DNA of 64,000 bases from Longimicrobiales bacterium. GTDB lineage: Bacteria > Gemmatimonadota > Gemmatimonadetes > Longimicrobiales > Gaopeijiaceae. The notes below the pieces were generated by a model. It searched no databases, was not told where the DNA came from, and worked only from the letters and a program-made list of their open reading frames with translations. The DNA is taken from the NCBI GenBank assembly GCA_028278645.1, contig JANQDZ010000096.1, forward strand, positions 24,110-88,109. The letters run 5' to 3'. A program made the position numbers and the translations under genes. Below, in pieces: positions 33,799 through 42,564 of this stretch; position 1 is the stretch's first letter, and each line of letters opens with the position of its first letter.

Positions 33799-35940
33799 CT
33801 AACCTCCTCCGCCGGGCAGCGGCGGGATCTCATGGCACAGCGTGCATTCCATGCCTCCGCTGTGTTCCTCGTTACCCTGGTGGCATACCAGACATACAGA
33901 CCTGCTCCACTTCGTGATTCCGGCTTGGTCTGGAGCAGTATGGCAGGCGGTACAGGCAGTTATATGGGCCAACTCCGCCATATGCTTGTCCTTCGGGTCT
34001 TCCGTGTGGCAAAGCCGGCAATCGGTGTTGACTTGGTGGTGGAGCGTATGACATGTGGCGCAGACATCGGGGTTCGTCCCCGCTCCTGGTTCGGTATGGC
34101 AGGTAGTGCAATCAAATCCCATGCTCTCATGTGGTTCGTGAGGGAACGTGCCAACCTCGGTGAGGAGCGGATCAGCCGGGACCTCAGAGTGGCAGAATTC
34201 ACAGGTGGCCGAAGGGGTGTGATGGAGTTGATGGCAGGGTGCGCACGTTTCCTGATCCACAGCCATGGACGGGCTTTGATGGCAGGCGTCGCATCCCAAA
34301 TCCATAGAGAGGTGGGGATCGTGAAGGAAGTTGGAGGAGGCGTAGGCCAGCGTGTCCGCTTGGGGAGGGGTGTGGCAGAGCACACATGCTTCCTGAGATT
34401 CAGAGATATGATGACAACCGTCGCAGGACGCTGCTGAGGAAAGGGTGAGGCCACCGTGGTCATCCATGGGCGTGTGGCACGTTTGACAATCCAACCCAGC
34501 ATTTACGGTGTGGCGGCGATGGGGGAAGGGTCGACCTTCCCAGACGACGATACCGCCCCCATCCACGCCGAAATGGCAAGACTCGCACGAACCGGCTTCC
34601 AGCGGTTGCCCCAGGTTCACCGATGCCAGCCTGGGGTCCCTACCGTCGGCCTCAGCCGCCTCCCGTGCCATCTCTACGGCCGCCCTCAGTAATTCGTCGG
34701 CGTACGGGACGTTGTGGGCCCCCCGGCCTACACGAACCAGCTCCACGTTCTCTTCGGCGGCCTGGATCAAAGAATCGGCAGGTGGGGCGGGGCGGGCACC
34801 AACAGCACGCCGGACCCGCCCAACGACGTTCGAAGCGGCGTTGAGTCGGGCTTCCAATTCTTGCTGCCATCCGGGTAGGATGCCGGCGAACTCGACTCCG
34901 TGGCAGGAAAGGCAGGTCGCCTCCCCAGCCATGGACACCCCTTCGTGCCCAGGCAGGTCACCGGGAAGAGAGTGGCAGCTTTCGCAGGTCACCCGAGCCA
35001 GAAACATTCGACTCGGAGTCTCATCGACACTGTGACCCCCACTGCCGGCAACCAGAGCACGCTGGGCTTCATGGGCGCCGGTGTGGCAGCCGGCGCAATC
35101 CAACTCCAGGGTTTCTTCCAGGGCCACCACCTTGTGCTGGATCTCGGTGTGACACTGCTGGCACTCGATGTTGTGTTCAGCGATATGGACCTCGTGGAGA
35201 AGGGTGGGGTTGTCGAAGGCTTCAATTCTCTCGGGGAGGTTATGGCAGGTCCAACAACGCTGCTCCTCCGCAATCCCATCTCCGACGGCAACGTCCGAGT
35301 GACACTTGGAACATGAAACCATGTCCCGCACGATCTGATCGTGGTCGATGGGCACCCCCTCGTATTCCACGTTGGGAGGTGAGGGGTGGCAGCCCAAGCA
35401 GCCACTCAGAGGTTGTCCGACCGGTCGGTCTTTGAAATGACAGAGGTTGCAGGTCGTGGACGTGACGGTCAGATGTTCGCCCTGGACGATCTGTGAGTGG
35501 CAGGACGTGCAGCGCAGGTCCTTCCCCCTCCTCAGTTCACCCAGGTGTTGGGCGTGATCGAACCGGACGCCTTGGAAAGAGACAATCCCCAAACGCTGTT
35601 CGATGTGGCACCCTTCCCTGGTACAGGCCGCGTCCTCGATCTCGGCCCAGGGCTTCTCCTCATAGGTCCTGGTAACGTATTTCACCACTTGATTCGCGGC
35701 CTGCACCTTCCCCATCGCCTCGGCTTTGATCCCCGGCGCATAATGGCATTGGATGCACGGCACCATGTTGTGGGAGGAGGTCAGCCAGGACTGATAGTAC
35801 GGCTCCATGTTGTGGCAGTTGTTGCAGAAGCCCGGTTGGGCCGAGTACTCCAGGAACCCGACGGTCCCCGCAACCCCCAACACGGCAAACACAACGGCCG
35901 CCTGTACGGAGATTATCAGGAGCTTTCTTCGCTTTTTCAC
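33799..35940 (-). CDS. Giant multihaem cytochrome (24 CXXCH plus one CX4CH) with NapC/NrfH-like membrane anchor
   Basis: 713 residues. One TM helix (about residues 8-28) follows a basic start (KKRRK). The N-terminal part matches the NapC/NirT/NrfH family (PGFCNNCHNMEPYYQSW, then CIQCHYAPG and CTREGCH). The rest is a string of CXXCH repeats in two blocks, split by a haem-free helical segment of about 110 residues (AARLNAASNVVGRVRRAV region). Many motifs carry paired His from a preceding HxxH. It would accept electrons near the membrane and carry them across the periplasm. Last gene of the bc-like operon; ATGA overlap with the 9-haem gene. Confidence 0.9.
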   Translation of the reverse strand: MKKRRKLLIISVQAAVVFAVLGVAGTVGFLEYSAQPGFCNNCHNMEPYYQSWLTSSHNMVPCIQCHYAPGIKAEAMGKVQAANQVVKYVTRTYEEKPWAEIEDAACTREGCHIEQRLGIVSFQGVRFDHAQHLGELRRGKDLRCTSCHSQIVQGEHLTVTSTTCNLCHFKDRPVGQPLSGCLGCHPSPPNVEYEGVPIDHDQIVRDMVSCSKCHSDVAVGDGIAEEQRCWTCHNLPERIEAFDNPTLLHEVHIAEHNIECQQCHTEIQHKVVALEETLELDCAGCHTGAHEAQRALVAGSGGHSVDETPSRMFLARVTCESCHSLPGDLPGHEGVSMAGEATCLSCHGVEFAGILPGWQQELEARLNAASNVVGRVRRAVGARPAPPADSLIQAAEENVELVRVGRGAHNVPYADELLRAAVEMAREAAEADGRDPRLASVNLGQPLEAGSCESCHFGVDGGGIVVWEGRPFPHRRHTVNAGLDCQTCHTPMDDHGGLTLSSAASCDGCHHISESQEACVLCHTPPQADTLAYASSNFLHDPHLSMDLGCDACHQSPSMAVDQETCAPCHQLHHTPSATCEFCHSEVPADPLLTEVGTFPHEPHESMGFDCTTCHTEPGAGTNPDVCATCHTLHHQVNTDCRLCHTEDPKDKHMAELAHITACTACHTAPDQAGITKWSRSVCLVCHQGNEEHSGGMECTLCHEIPPLPGGGG

Positions 35941-37196
35941 GACTCAGTCCCCTCTCCCTGCCCCACAGAAGAGTCCTCTACGGGTGCGACCAGTTTACGG
36001 CGTTTCCGCAGGGCGAGGAGGATTCCGAAAACGAGAAGCACCCAGGCCGGGATGGCCAAGAGCTGCCGCTCCCATCGGTGCTCCTCCACCACGTCGGCCC
36101 TCTCGCCAATCTCCGTGGAGAGGGAAGAAATCCTCCGTACCAGGTCATCCAACGCTTCGGGTTCCAGGGCGTGGGCCTGCACCAAGAGCTCCCGAAGATG
36201 GGTCTCGACCGTCAGGAATCTGACCTCCTCGTCATCGATGGTTTCTCCCGCCTCGGCTAGGATATGGAGCGCATCTCTAGCCCTTGACCCGGCTGCCTGA
36301 GCCCGGAGCACCTGTTCCTGCAGTTCCAGCCCGGCGACCCCGGCGGAAGATCCTTCCTCGTGGCACGAGACGCACACGGACCCAATCTCCGAGAGGGGTG
36401 GCATGGTTGTCTCGTGGTTAGCGTGGCAAGCCGTACAAGGAATCCCCCCGCTCGAGCTCGGGCCCGCCTGGCCGTGCGGGCCGCGGAAGTAGGTCTCTCG
36501 AACGAGCTGGTGGCACTTACCACAGACGTTCGGGATCTCGAGGACGCCCGGAGGGAGTGCGGAGTGGGATCCATGGCACGACGCACAATTGGCGGCCCGT
36601 TCATTGTGCCCCGCCATGAGGGCGACACCGTGGGCGCTCTCTTGCCACTGCTCAAGTTGATCTGTTGGGAGGCCCTCCGGCACACGGGTGGGATCCGAAT
36701 GGCAGGAAGAGCAGGTCTCCGGGATCCTTGCAGGATGAACCGGACTCCGTGGATCGGTTCTGGGCAGTATGGCGTGGGACCCGTGACAATCGCCGCAGGA
36801 CGGGGCAAGGAGATTCCTGTCTTCCAGCAGTGCCCGGCCGTGCCGACTGAACAGAAATTCTTCCTCCGTCACCGGTTCCAGAGCGAACTGCCTCATCTGC
36901 GGAAGATCCCCATGACACGAAAGACAGAGATCGACCGCCTCCGTCTTTGACATGGATCCGACGAATCCCTCTGTATGGGCGGCATCGGCCTCGAACTGGG
37001 AAGGGTCGCCCCCATGACAGTCGGTACAAAGGATCCCCCGCCCCGAGTGGACCCCCTGCAGGAACCCGGTCCGCATGTCCGTGTGGCACATGATGCAGGA
37101 GTATTCCTCTTGGAGGAACCCGGCCATCGTCTCCTGCGAAAGGGCCGGGGTGACCCAGGAAAGGACTGCGATGGAGCTCACCAAAACGGAGCGCAT
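35937..37196 (-). CDS. Nonahaem cytochrome with C-terminal membrane anchor
   Basis: 419 residues: signal peptide ending ALSQ, nine CXXCH motifs (CIMCH, CTDCH, CLSCH, CGDCH, CSSCH, CASCH, CGKCH, CTACH, CVSCH), a haem-free helical stretch of about 100 residues, and a C-terminal TM helix (LAIPAWVLLVFGILLAL) with a basic stop-transfer RKRRK. Repeats of the form CxxCHGSH-x-LP resemble the large 19-haem fusion at 39035. It sits between cytochrome b and the 25-haem protein, so it probably docks directly on the cytochrome b. Confidence 0.88.
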   Translation of the reverse strand: MRSVLVSSIAVLSWVTPALSQETMAGFLQEEYSCIMCHTDMRTGFLQGVHSGRGILCTDCHGGDPSQFEADAAHTEGFVGSMSKTEAVDLCLSCHGDLPQMRQFALEPVTEEEFLFSRHGRALLEDRNLLAPSCGDCHGSHAILPRTDPRSPVHPARIPETCSSCHSDPTRVPEGLPTDQLEQWQESAHGVALMAGHNERAANCASCHGSHSALPPGVLEIPNVCGKCHQLVRETYFRGPHGQAGPSSSGGIPCTACHANHETTMPPLSEIGSVCVSCHEEGSSAGVAGLELQEQVLRAQAAGSRARDALHILAEAGETIDDEEVRFLTVETHLRELLVQAHALEPEALDDLVRRISSLSTEIGERADVVEEHRWERQLLAIPAWVLLVFGILLALRKRRKLVAPVEDSSVGQGEGTES

Positions 37197-37198
37197 GG

Positions 37199-38341
37199 TC
37201 AGTTACCCCCTACCGAAGGAGGAACGCCTGGACCGAGCCCCGCTATCAGAGACACCATCAAGAGGAGGAGGAAAAGTGCAAACAGGCCCATGGCTACGGG
37301 TCTCCGGGTGAAAGCTGACTCTCCTGTGCGAGCCACTAGAGGTAGAGCGGCCAAGGCAATCAGCAGGAGCGGGAGGCCGTAAAGGCCGATTCCTAGCGGC
37401 AACCGGGCCGCGCCCACCAGGATCAACACAGGAAAGCCGAGCGCAGGGAGTTCTCCAGGGACCGTGAAAGGATCCGCCGGGGGCCCGAAAGGCCTGGGAA
37501 AGAACGCAGCCAGCGTGATCAGGACAGCGAGGGTGATCAAAGCCACCACCAGCTGCCGAAGCATGTGGTGAGGAAAAAACGGTTCCCCCTCCCCGCTGAC
37601 GTCTCCTTCCAAAGCAACCCCATGCTTCCGAATGAGCTGAAAGTGAAGGGAAAGGAGGAGGAGAAGGACCCACGGAAGAAGGATCACGTGAGTAGCATAG
37701 AAACGACTCAGCGTAGCTCCACTCACGAACTCATCCACACTGAACAGCCGGGAGAGGAGCCCGCCAACCACCGGATACTTCGCCAACTCGTCAAGCCCGT
37801 ACGTGGTGGTCCAGTAAGCCCACTGATCCCAGGGCAGGAGATAACCTGAGGTGACGAAGGCCAGAAGCGTGATGAGGAGCATGATCCCCATGAGCCAGGT
37901 CGTTTCCCTGGGAGCACGGTAGGTTCCCGTCAGAACCACGCGGAACAGGTGAACCAGAGCAGTGAGGACAACGAGACTAGCTGCCCAGAAATGAACGTGA
38001 CGGACCAGCCAGCCGAAGGTGATCTCCGACTCCAGGTACTGGAGGCTGGGGTATGCCTCGACCGTGGATGGTCTGTAATAGAAGCTCAACATCACCCCGG
38101 TGAGGACCAGGATCATGCAGAGGAAGTACGTAGCGCCTCCGAACGCGTGCTTCCAGCCGACAGAGGCCGGGAGCCTCCTCCTCATGGAGGCTCTCCATGC
38201 TTCTCCCAGCGGAAGGCGGTCTTCGATGGGTCCGTAGAGGAGGCCAAAAAGGCGGGGGATTGACAGGATCCGGGCATCGGTGGCCTCTTCGAGCCACTTC
38301 AGGATCCTGCTCCGCCCTTTGTTCTGATCGGATTCGGTCAC
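37199..38341 (-). CDS. Cytochrome b (b6-type) lacking the PEWY motif
   Basis: 380 residues with the cytochrome b/b6 four-helix core: haem ligand pairs His117 and His131 (helix B, HFWAASLVVLTALVH) and His218 and His233 (helix D), the PRETTW loop and PWDQWAYW. The C-terminal part resembles subunit IV (PADPFTVPGE), but where subunit IV has LPEWYFFP this protein has LPALGFPV near 298-304, so Glu, Trp and Tyr of PEWY are lost. It is coupled to the Rieske-like gene (ATGA overlap) and followed by two multihaem genes. It would oxidise menaquinol, probably without classical Q-cycle bifurcation (inference). Confidence 0.9.
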   Translation of the reverse strand: MTESDQNKGRSRILKWLEEATDARILSIPRLFGLLYGPIEDRLPLGEAWRASMRRRLPASVGWKHAFGGATYFLCMILVLTGVMLSFYYRPSTVEAYPSLQYLESEITFGWLVRHVHFWAASLVVLTALVHLFRVVLTGTYRAPRETTWLMGIMLLITLLAFVTSGYLLPWDQWAYWTTTYGLDELAKYPVVGGLLSRLFSVDEFVSGATLSRFYATHVILLPWVLLLLLSLHFQLIRKHGVALEGDVSGEGEPFFPHHMLRQLVVALITLAVLITLAAFFPRPFGPPADPFTVPGELPALGFPVLILVGAARLPLGIGLYGLPLLLIALAALPLVARTGESAFTRRPVAMGLFALFLLLLMVSLIAGLGPGVPPSVGGN

Positions 38342-38772
38342 GTTCCACTCCCGATGCTGATGACACCGTCGCGAATCAAGACTGGATACCGATGAAGATC
38401 TCTGTTGTCCAACCCCGCCACCACAAAGCCATAGGGGTTATAGATCTGATAGCTACAGGGGGAGAAAACCCGGTAGAGCTCATCGTCCCACTTCAGCTCG
38501 CAGCCGTCCGCGGGAGACCGTCCCTCAACGGCCGTCACCTCCCCGGACGCCATCCTGATGACCAGGATCCATCGGTCCCCCCAACGCTCCAGGCGATCCG
38601 AGTTGACGGGGAAGTCATCCAACTCTGCTATCCGGAGTGAGGCTTCCACGTCTGGGATTACCAAGGGTTCCTGTGGCAGCGCATACAGGAGGAAGACGAA
38701 GAGGCCGACAGCCACGATAAAGACCCCGAGGCCGGCGAGACACCAATCCCAAAAATCCCATTGTTTCACCAC
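38338..38772 (-). CDS. Rieske-fold membrane protein that has lost all [2Fe-2S] ligands
   Basis: 144 residues. An N-terminal TM helix (about 11-31) is followed by a Rieske-like beta domain. In the first ligand box (usual CTHLGC) residues 86-91 read SPADGC; in the second (usual CPCHG) residues 104-108 read SPCSY. Both Cys and both His ligands are replaced, but the disulfide cysteines Cys91 and Cys106 remain. The following GFVVAG and RYPV also match Rieske proteins. A cluster is impossible by known chemistry; the protein is likely structural. Its place just before cytochrome b, with ATGA overlap, supports the assignment. Confidence 0.8.
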   Translation of the reverse strand: MVKQWDFWDWCLAGLGVFIVAVGLFVFLLYALPQEPLVIPDVEASLRIAELDDFPVNSDRLERWGDRWILVIRMASGEVTAVEGRSPADGCELKWDDELYRVFSPCSYQIYNPYGFVVAGLDNRDLHRYPVLIRDGVISIGSGT

Positions 38773-38909
38773 GACCCCCCGGATCCAGAGCGGCAGGAAA
38801 CATCAAACAAAGTCATAATCCATCTTGAGAAACATATGGTGCCCCATGGCTCGACACCGCAAGGGTACAGGCTCTGGCTATTCTTGATTTCTTTTGTTTT
38901 GCCGTCCCC

Positions 38910-38925
38910 TGGCATACATCATGCA
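38910..38925 (+). promoter_or_regulatory. Candidate sigma-54 promoter for the 19-haem/cytochrome b fusion
   Basis: TGGCATACATCATGCA matches TGGCAC-N5-TTGCA at all but two positions with the 10-base GG-GC spacing. The predicted start is near 38936, about 100 bases before the ATG at 39035. I found no convincing counterpart for the divergent bc-like operon. Confidence 0.55.
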
Positions 38926-39034
38926 CTTCGGTAAATGCTGGTTTATTTGATTTTCGGGCCGATTCGGAGAGCGGAGTGCATGCGGATTACCCTCCGGGAT
39001 CGGCGCCCCTGGCTCGGTTGTGGGAAGGATGAAG

Positions 39035-41842
39035 ATGCGGATTCTGGTGGGAGCCACACTGATGTTCCTGGGACTTTCCGTCCCGGGTGGGCCAATCTGG
39101 GCACAGGCTGATGATCAGATGTGCCTCATGTGCCACGGTGATCCGGCTATGCTCCAGGGCACAGGCAGAGAGGCTCAGCTTCTGGTCACTCCAGAGGATC
39201 TGGCCGGATCGGTCCATGGAGCGGCCGGAGTAGGGTGCACCCTATGCCATCAGGATATCCCGTTCCCCCACAGCGCTGTGGACGTCCCAGCGGTGGACTG
39301 CGGCTCCTGTCATTCCACTCAAAACCGACTGCATGACCGGTCCCTTCATGGCCAGGCCGCCGCCAGAGGGGATTCCCTGGCCCCGTCCTGTGTGGACTGT
39401 CACGGCGGGCACTCTATTCTCTCCAGTCGAAATCCAGCCTCATCCACATCGACGATGAACGTCCCTCTCCTTTGCGGTGAATGTCACCGAGAGGGAAGCC
39501 CGGTCTCGAGAACCCACGAGATCTCCCAGGACCGAATCCTGGAAAACTACTCCATGTCGATTCATGGAGACGGCCTGTTCCGGGCGGGTTTGACCGTCAC
39601 CGCGGTCTGCACGTCATGCCACACCTCCCACAACATCCTTCCTCACACAGACCCGCGTTCAAGCATTCACCACGAGAGGGTGGCGGCCACCTGCACCGCA
39701 TGCCATGCACGGATCGAGGAAGTGCATGTCCAGGTGATCGAGGGGCGACTCTGGGAGGAGGAGCCCCACAAGATCCCGGCCTGTGTGGACTGCCACCAGC
39801 CCCACCAACAGCGCCGTGTCTTCTATGATCCGGGGGCGGCGAACCAGGACTGTCTTGCCTGCCACGGGGACCCGACTCTTGTCGGGTACAGCACCGTGGC
39901 CGGGGACACCGTGTCTCTCTACGTGGATCCGGAGGCTTACTCCTCGGCAATGCACGCACAGACGGCTTGCGCCCAGTGCCACACCGATGTGACGCCGGGG
40001 CTGGCCAGAATGTGCGAAACGTCCACTGAGGCGGTTGACTGCAGCATTTGCCACGCAGGTGTAGTGGATCAGTACGGCGCCGGTACACATGGGCAACTGG
40101 CGGCCGAGGGCGATCCCGACGCGCCTGTTTGCCTTGATTGTCACTCGAAGCACGCGATTCTCGGACGGACCAATCCGGTCTCGCCCACCTATGCCCGAAA
40201 CGTTCCCGAACTATGTGCTGTGTGCCACCGAGAGGGCGAACCGGTGGCCCAGCGCGTGGAAGCTCATGGTTTCGGGGAGGCGGTCGTGGGATCGTATGCA
40301 CAGAGCATTCACGGAGAGGGATTGATCGAGAGCGGCCTGGTGGTCACGGCTACCTGCGACGACTGCCACACGGCTCACCGGCCCCTGCCCACCTCGAATC
40401 CTGAGTCGACCACCCACCCGAACAACGTCTCAGCTACTTGCGGCACCTGTCACCACGGGATCGAGGAGCAGTTCGAAGAGAGCGTCCACTGGGCCGGGCG
40501 GGCGGAGGAAACGGGGCTGGAGTATCCCACCTGCGAGGACTGTCACACCTCCCACTCCATCGCCCGCACCGAGGCCGGGGACTTCCGGCTCACGATGATG
40601 GACCAGTGTGGACGGTGCCATACGGAGGAAACGGAGACCTTTTTCGACACCTTCCATGGAAAGGTGTCACGACTCGGTGACGAAGCCGCAGCCAAGTGTT
40701 ACGACTGTCATGGGACCCACAACATCCACCCGGTGGAAGACCCTCGCTCGACGCTGAGCCGCGAGAACGCCCTGGCCACCTGCTCCCAGTGTCATCCCAA
40801 AGCCAGCGCCAAGTTCACCGGTTACTTGACCCACGCCACACATCACGATCCTGAGAAATACCCGTGGCTTTTCTACTCCTTCTGGTTCATGACCGCCCTC
40901 CTGGTGGGCACCCTGACCTTCGCAACGCTGCATACCCTTGCCTGGCTTTGGCGCCTCTGGCGATCACCGGAACATTGGAGACCCCACCGGGCTCATAGGC
41001 TCCCCAAGCCGGGGGCCAGGATGTATAGGAGGTTCACCACCTTCGAGAGGACGCTCCACGGAGTGATGGTGCTGAGCTTCTTCACGCTGGCCATCACGGG
41101 GATGGTGCTGAAGTTCTCCTACATGGGATGGGCGCAGGCCTCGGCCGGGTTCCTGGGCGGGTTCCCGGTCACAGGAACACTCCACAGACTGGCCGCCATC
41201 GCACTGATCACCATCTGGATCATCCACGTATGGCACGTGGTGAAGAAAAAGAATGCATCCGGCCTGACCTGGGCGGCCTTCATCATGGACAAGCGAAACT
41301 CCCTGATGTTCACCGGCCAGGACCTGAAAGACCTCATGGGATCGATAAGGTGGTTTATCGGTCGAGGCCCCCGACCCGGGTACGGGCGGTGGACCTACTG
41401 GGAGAAGTTCGACTACTTCGCCGTCTTCTGGGGAATGTTCGTCATCGGGTCCACCGGAATCCTCCTATGGTTCCCGGAGTTCTTCACCAAGTTTCTCCCT
41501 GGTGCCACGGTGAACGTCGCAACCATCATCCACAGCGACGAGGCCCTCCTTGCAGTGGCTTTCATCTTCACCGTGCACTTCTACAACACCCATTTCAGGC
41601 CCGACAAATTCCCCATGGACCCTGTGATCTTCACGGGCCGTGTGTCGGTCGAGGAGCTGAAAGCGGACAAGCCCCGTGAGTATGAGGAACTCATGGCCTC
41701 CGGCGAGCTCGAGAAGAACCTCTTCGAACCCTACCCCCGGAACGTTCAGATCATGTTCAGGGTTATTGGGTTCACAGCTCTATTCGTAGGCCTGACCCTC
41801 ATTGGTCTGATCATCTACTCGATGCTGTTCGGCTATCGGTAG
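39035..41842 (+). CDS. 19-haem cytochrome c fused to a membrane cytochrome b (CbcL-like)
   Basis: 935 residues. ATG 39035 has GGAAGG six bases upstream and opens a signal peptide ending IWAQ. Nineteen CXXCH motifs fill residues about 30-595. A C-terminal membrane part with about five helices follows (SFWFMTALLVGTLTF, MVLSFFTLAITGMVL, LAAIALITIWIIHVWHVV, VFWGMFVIGSTGILL, FRVIGFTALFVGLTL), with His pairs fitting a dihaem cytochrome b. The layout is that of Geobacter CbcL, an inner-membrane quinol oxidase for metal reduction, but with more haems. The haem domain contains a tandem repeat of about 200 residues (39121-39720 and 39851-40465). A sigma-54 element lies upstream. Confidence 0.9.
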   Translation: MRILVGATLMFLGLSVPGGPIWAQADDQMCLMCHGDPAMLQGTGREAQLLVTPEDLAGSVHGAAGVGCTLCHQDIPFPHSAVDVPAVDCGSCHSTQNRLHDRSLHGQAAARGDSLAPSCVDCHGGHSILSSRNPASSTSTMNVPLLCGECHREGSPVSRTHEISQDRILENYSMSIHGDGLFRAGLTVTAVCTSCHTSHNILPHTDPRSSIHHERVAATCTACHARIEEVHVQVIEGRLWEEEPHKIPACVDCHQPHQQRRVFYDPGAANQDCLACHGDPTLVGYSTVAGDTVSLYVDPEAYSSAMHAQTACAQCHTDVTPGLARMCETSTEAVDCSICHAGVVDQYGAGTHGQLAAEGDPDAPVCLDCHSKHAILGRTNPVSPTYARNVPELCAVCHREGEPVAQRVEAHGFGEAVVGSYAQSIHGEGLIESGLVVTATCDDCHTAHRPLPTSNPESTTHPNNVSATCGTCHHGIEEQFEESVHWAGRAEETGLEYPTCEDCHTSHSIARTEAGDFRLTMMDQCGRCHTEETETFFDTFHGKVSRLGDEAAAKCYDCHGTHNIHPVEDPRSTLSRENALATCSQCHPKASAKFTGYLTHATHHDPEKYPWLFYSFWFMTALLVGTLTFATLHTLAWLWRLWRSPEHWRPHRAHRLPKPGARMYRRFTTFERTLHGVMVLSFFTLAITGMVLKFSYMGWAQASAGFLGGFPVTGTLHRLAAIALITIWIIHVWHVVKKKNASGLTWAAFIMDKRNSLMFTGQDLKDLMGSIRWFIGRGPRPGYGRWTYWEKFDYFAVFWGMFVIGSTGILLWFPEFFTKFLPGATVNVATIIHSDEALLAVAFIFTVHFYNTHFRPDKFPMDPVIFTGRVSVEELKADKPREYEELMASGELEKNLFEPYPRNVQIMFRVIGFTALFVGLTLIGLIIYSMLFGYR
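39121..40465 (+). repeat. Tandem internal duplication of a seven-haem module (protein level)
   Basis: Two copies of about 200 residues, roughly 39121-39720 and 39851-40465. Matching landmarks are CxxCHGDP; HGQ-AA-GD; AP-C-DCH-H-IL; N-P-S; VP-LC--CHREG-PV; SIHG-GL--GL-VTA-C--CHT-H; and the final CxxCH-IEE. The gene seems to have grown by duplicating a haem block. Confidence 0.75.
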
Positions 41843-41863
41843 CGAGACCGGAAGGGAACTGAC

Positions 41864-42367
41864 GTGACGATCCTCAAGAAGCTCACACGGGGTATGGCGC
41901 GGGTGGCCATTCTCACTCTTTTGGCGGCGGCAGGGTGTGGGGGAGACGGGGAAGGAGAGGCCGGTATTCAGACCAGCCCCGGGACGGTTCCACCCTTGTC
42001 TGAGGAGGCCCAGGCAATGGTGGATCGGGGAAACACGGCGCTGAGGGCCGGTCAGTACGCTGAAGGCCTCGACTTCTTCAGCAAGGCTCTGGAGATCCAC
42101 CCAGACCATCCTGTTCCTCAGTTTGGTAGCCTGATGGCGGCCATGGCAGTAGGCGACACCGCCCTCGTGGCTTCCCTCCGGGAGAAGCTACAGACCACGG
42201 GACCGGAATTGCTGGAGATGCTGGGGCCCGAAGGAGGGATGGGCACTTCCAATCCGGGGATGCCGGGAACGGATCACATGCCTCAGGGCGGCATGCCTCC
42301 GGGCCACCCGTCTTTCGAAACACTCCCGCCCGATACTTCTGGTGACAACCCAGTGGTGAGGGGATAA
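41864..42367 (+). CDS. Small TPR lipoprotein
   Basis: 167 residues from a GTG start, 21 bases after the cytochrome fusion and probably co-transcribed. The lipobox is LAAAGC. One TPR-like helix pair follows (AQAMVDRGNTALRAGQYAEGLDFFSKALEIHPDHP), then a Met/Pro/Gly-rich tail (GMPGTDHMPQGGMPPGHP). It could be an assembly or docking factor for the cytochrome; function unproven. Confidence 0.65.
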   Translation: MTILKKLTRGMARVAILTLLAAAGCGGDGEGEAGIQTSPGTVPPLSEEAQAMVDRGNTALRAGQYAEGLDFFSKALEIHPDHPVPQFGSLMAAMAVGDTALVASLREKLQTTGPELLEMLGPEGGMGTSNPGMPGTDHMPQGGMPPGHPSFETLPPDTSGDNPVVRG

Positions 42368-42375
42368 AAGGAAAG

Positions 42376-42402
42376 AGGGGCCAGCGGCAGAGCCGCTGAC
42401 CC
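42376..42402. terminator. GC-rich hairpin after the 19-haem operon
   Basis: Arms GGGGCCAGCGGC and GCCGCTGACCCC (42376-42387 and 42391-42402), one mismatch, 3-base loop. It lies nine bases after the TPR lipoprotein stop. A T-run is lacking, so termination may be inefficient. Confidence 0.5.
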
Positions 42403-42564
42403 CTTGGTGCCTCCGCTGTCTACGCCTTTAGCGATTCCCTGGTCGGGAGAACCAGCGTAAGCCAGTCGGGGACCAAAAATCCATTGATCAAATAATATGC
42501 CGCCCGAATTCTTTTAACTACTCTAGATTGTCAACAGAAGTCGCCTTTTTGTGACACCTCTGAC

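Noticed and set aside
38978..38995. Two overlapping minus-strand GG-N10-GC matches before the bc-like operon
   Set aside because: Neither has C after GG nor TTGC; too weak to call a promoter.
42484..42491. TTGATCAA, resembling an FNR half-site pair
   Set aside because: FNR/CRP sites need TTGAT-N4-ATCAA; the spacer is missing and the site lies between convergent gene ends.
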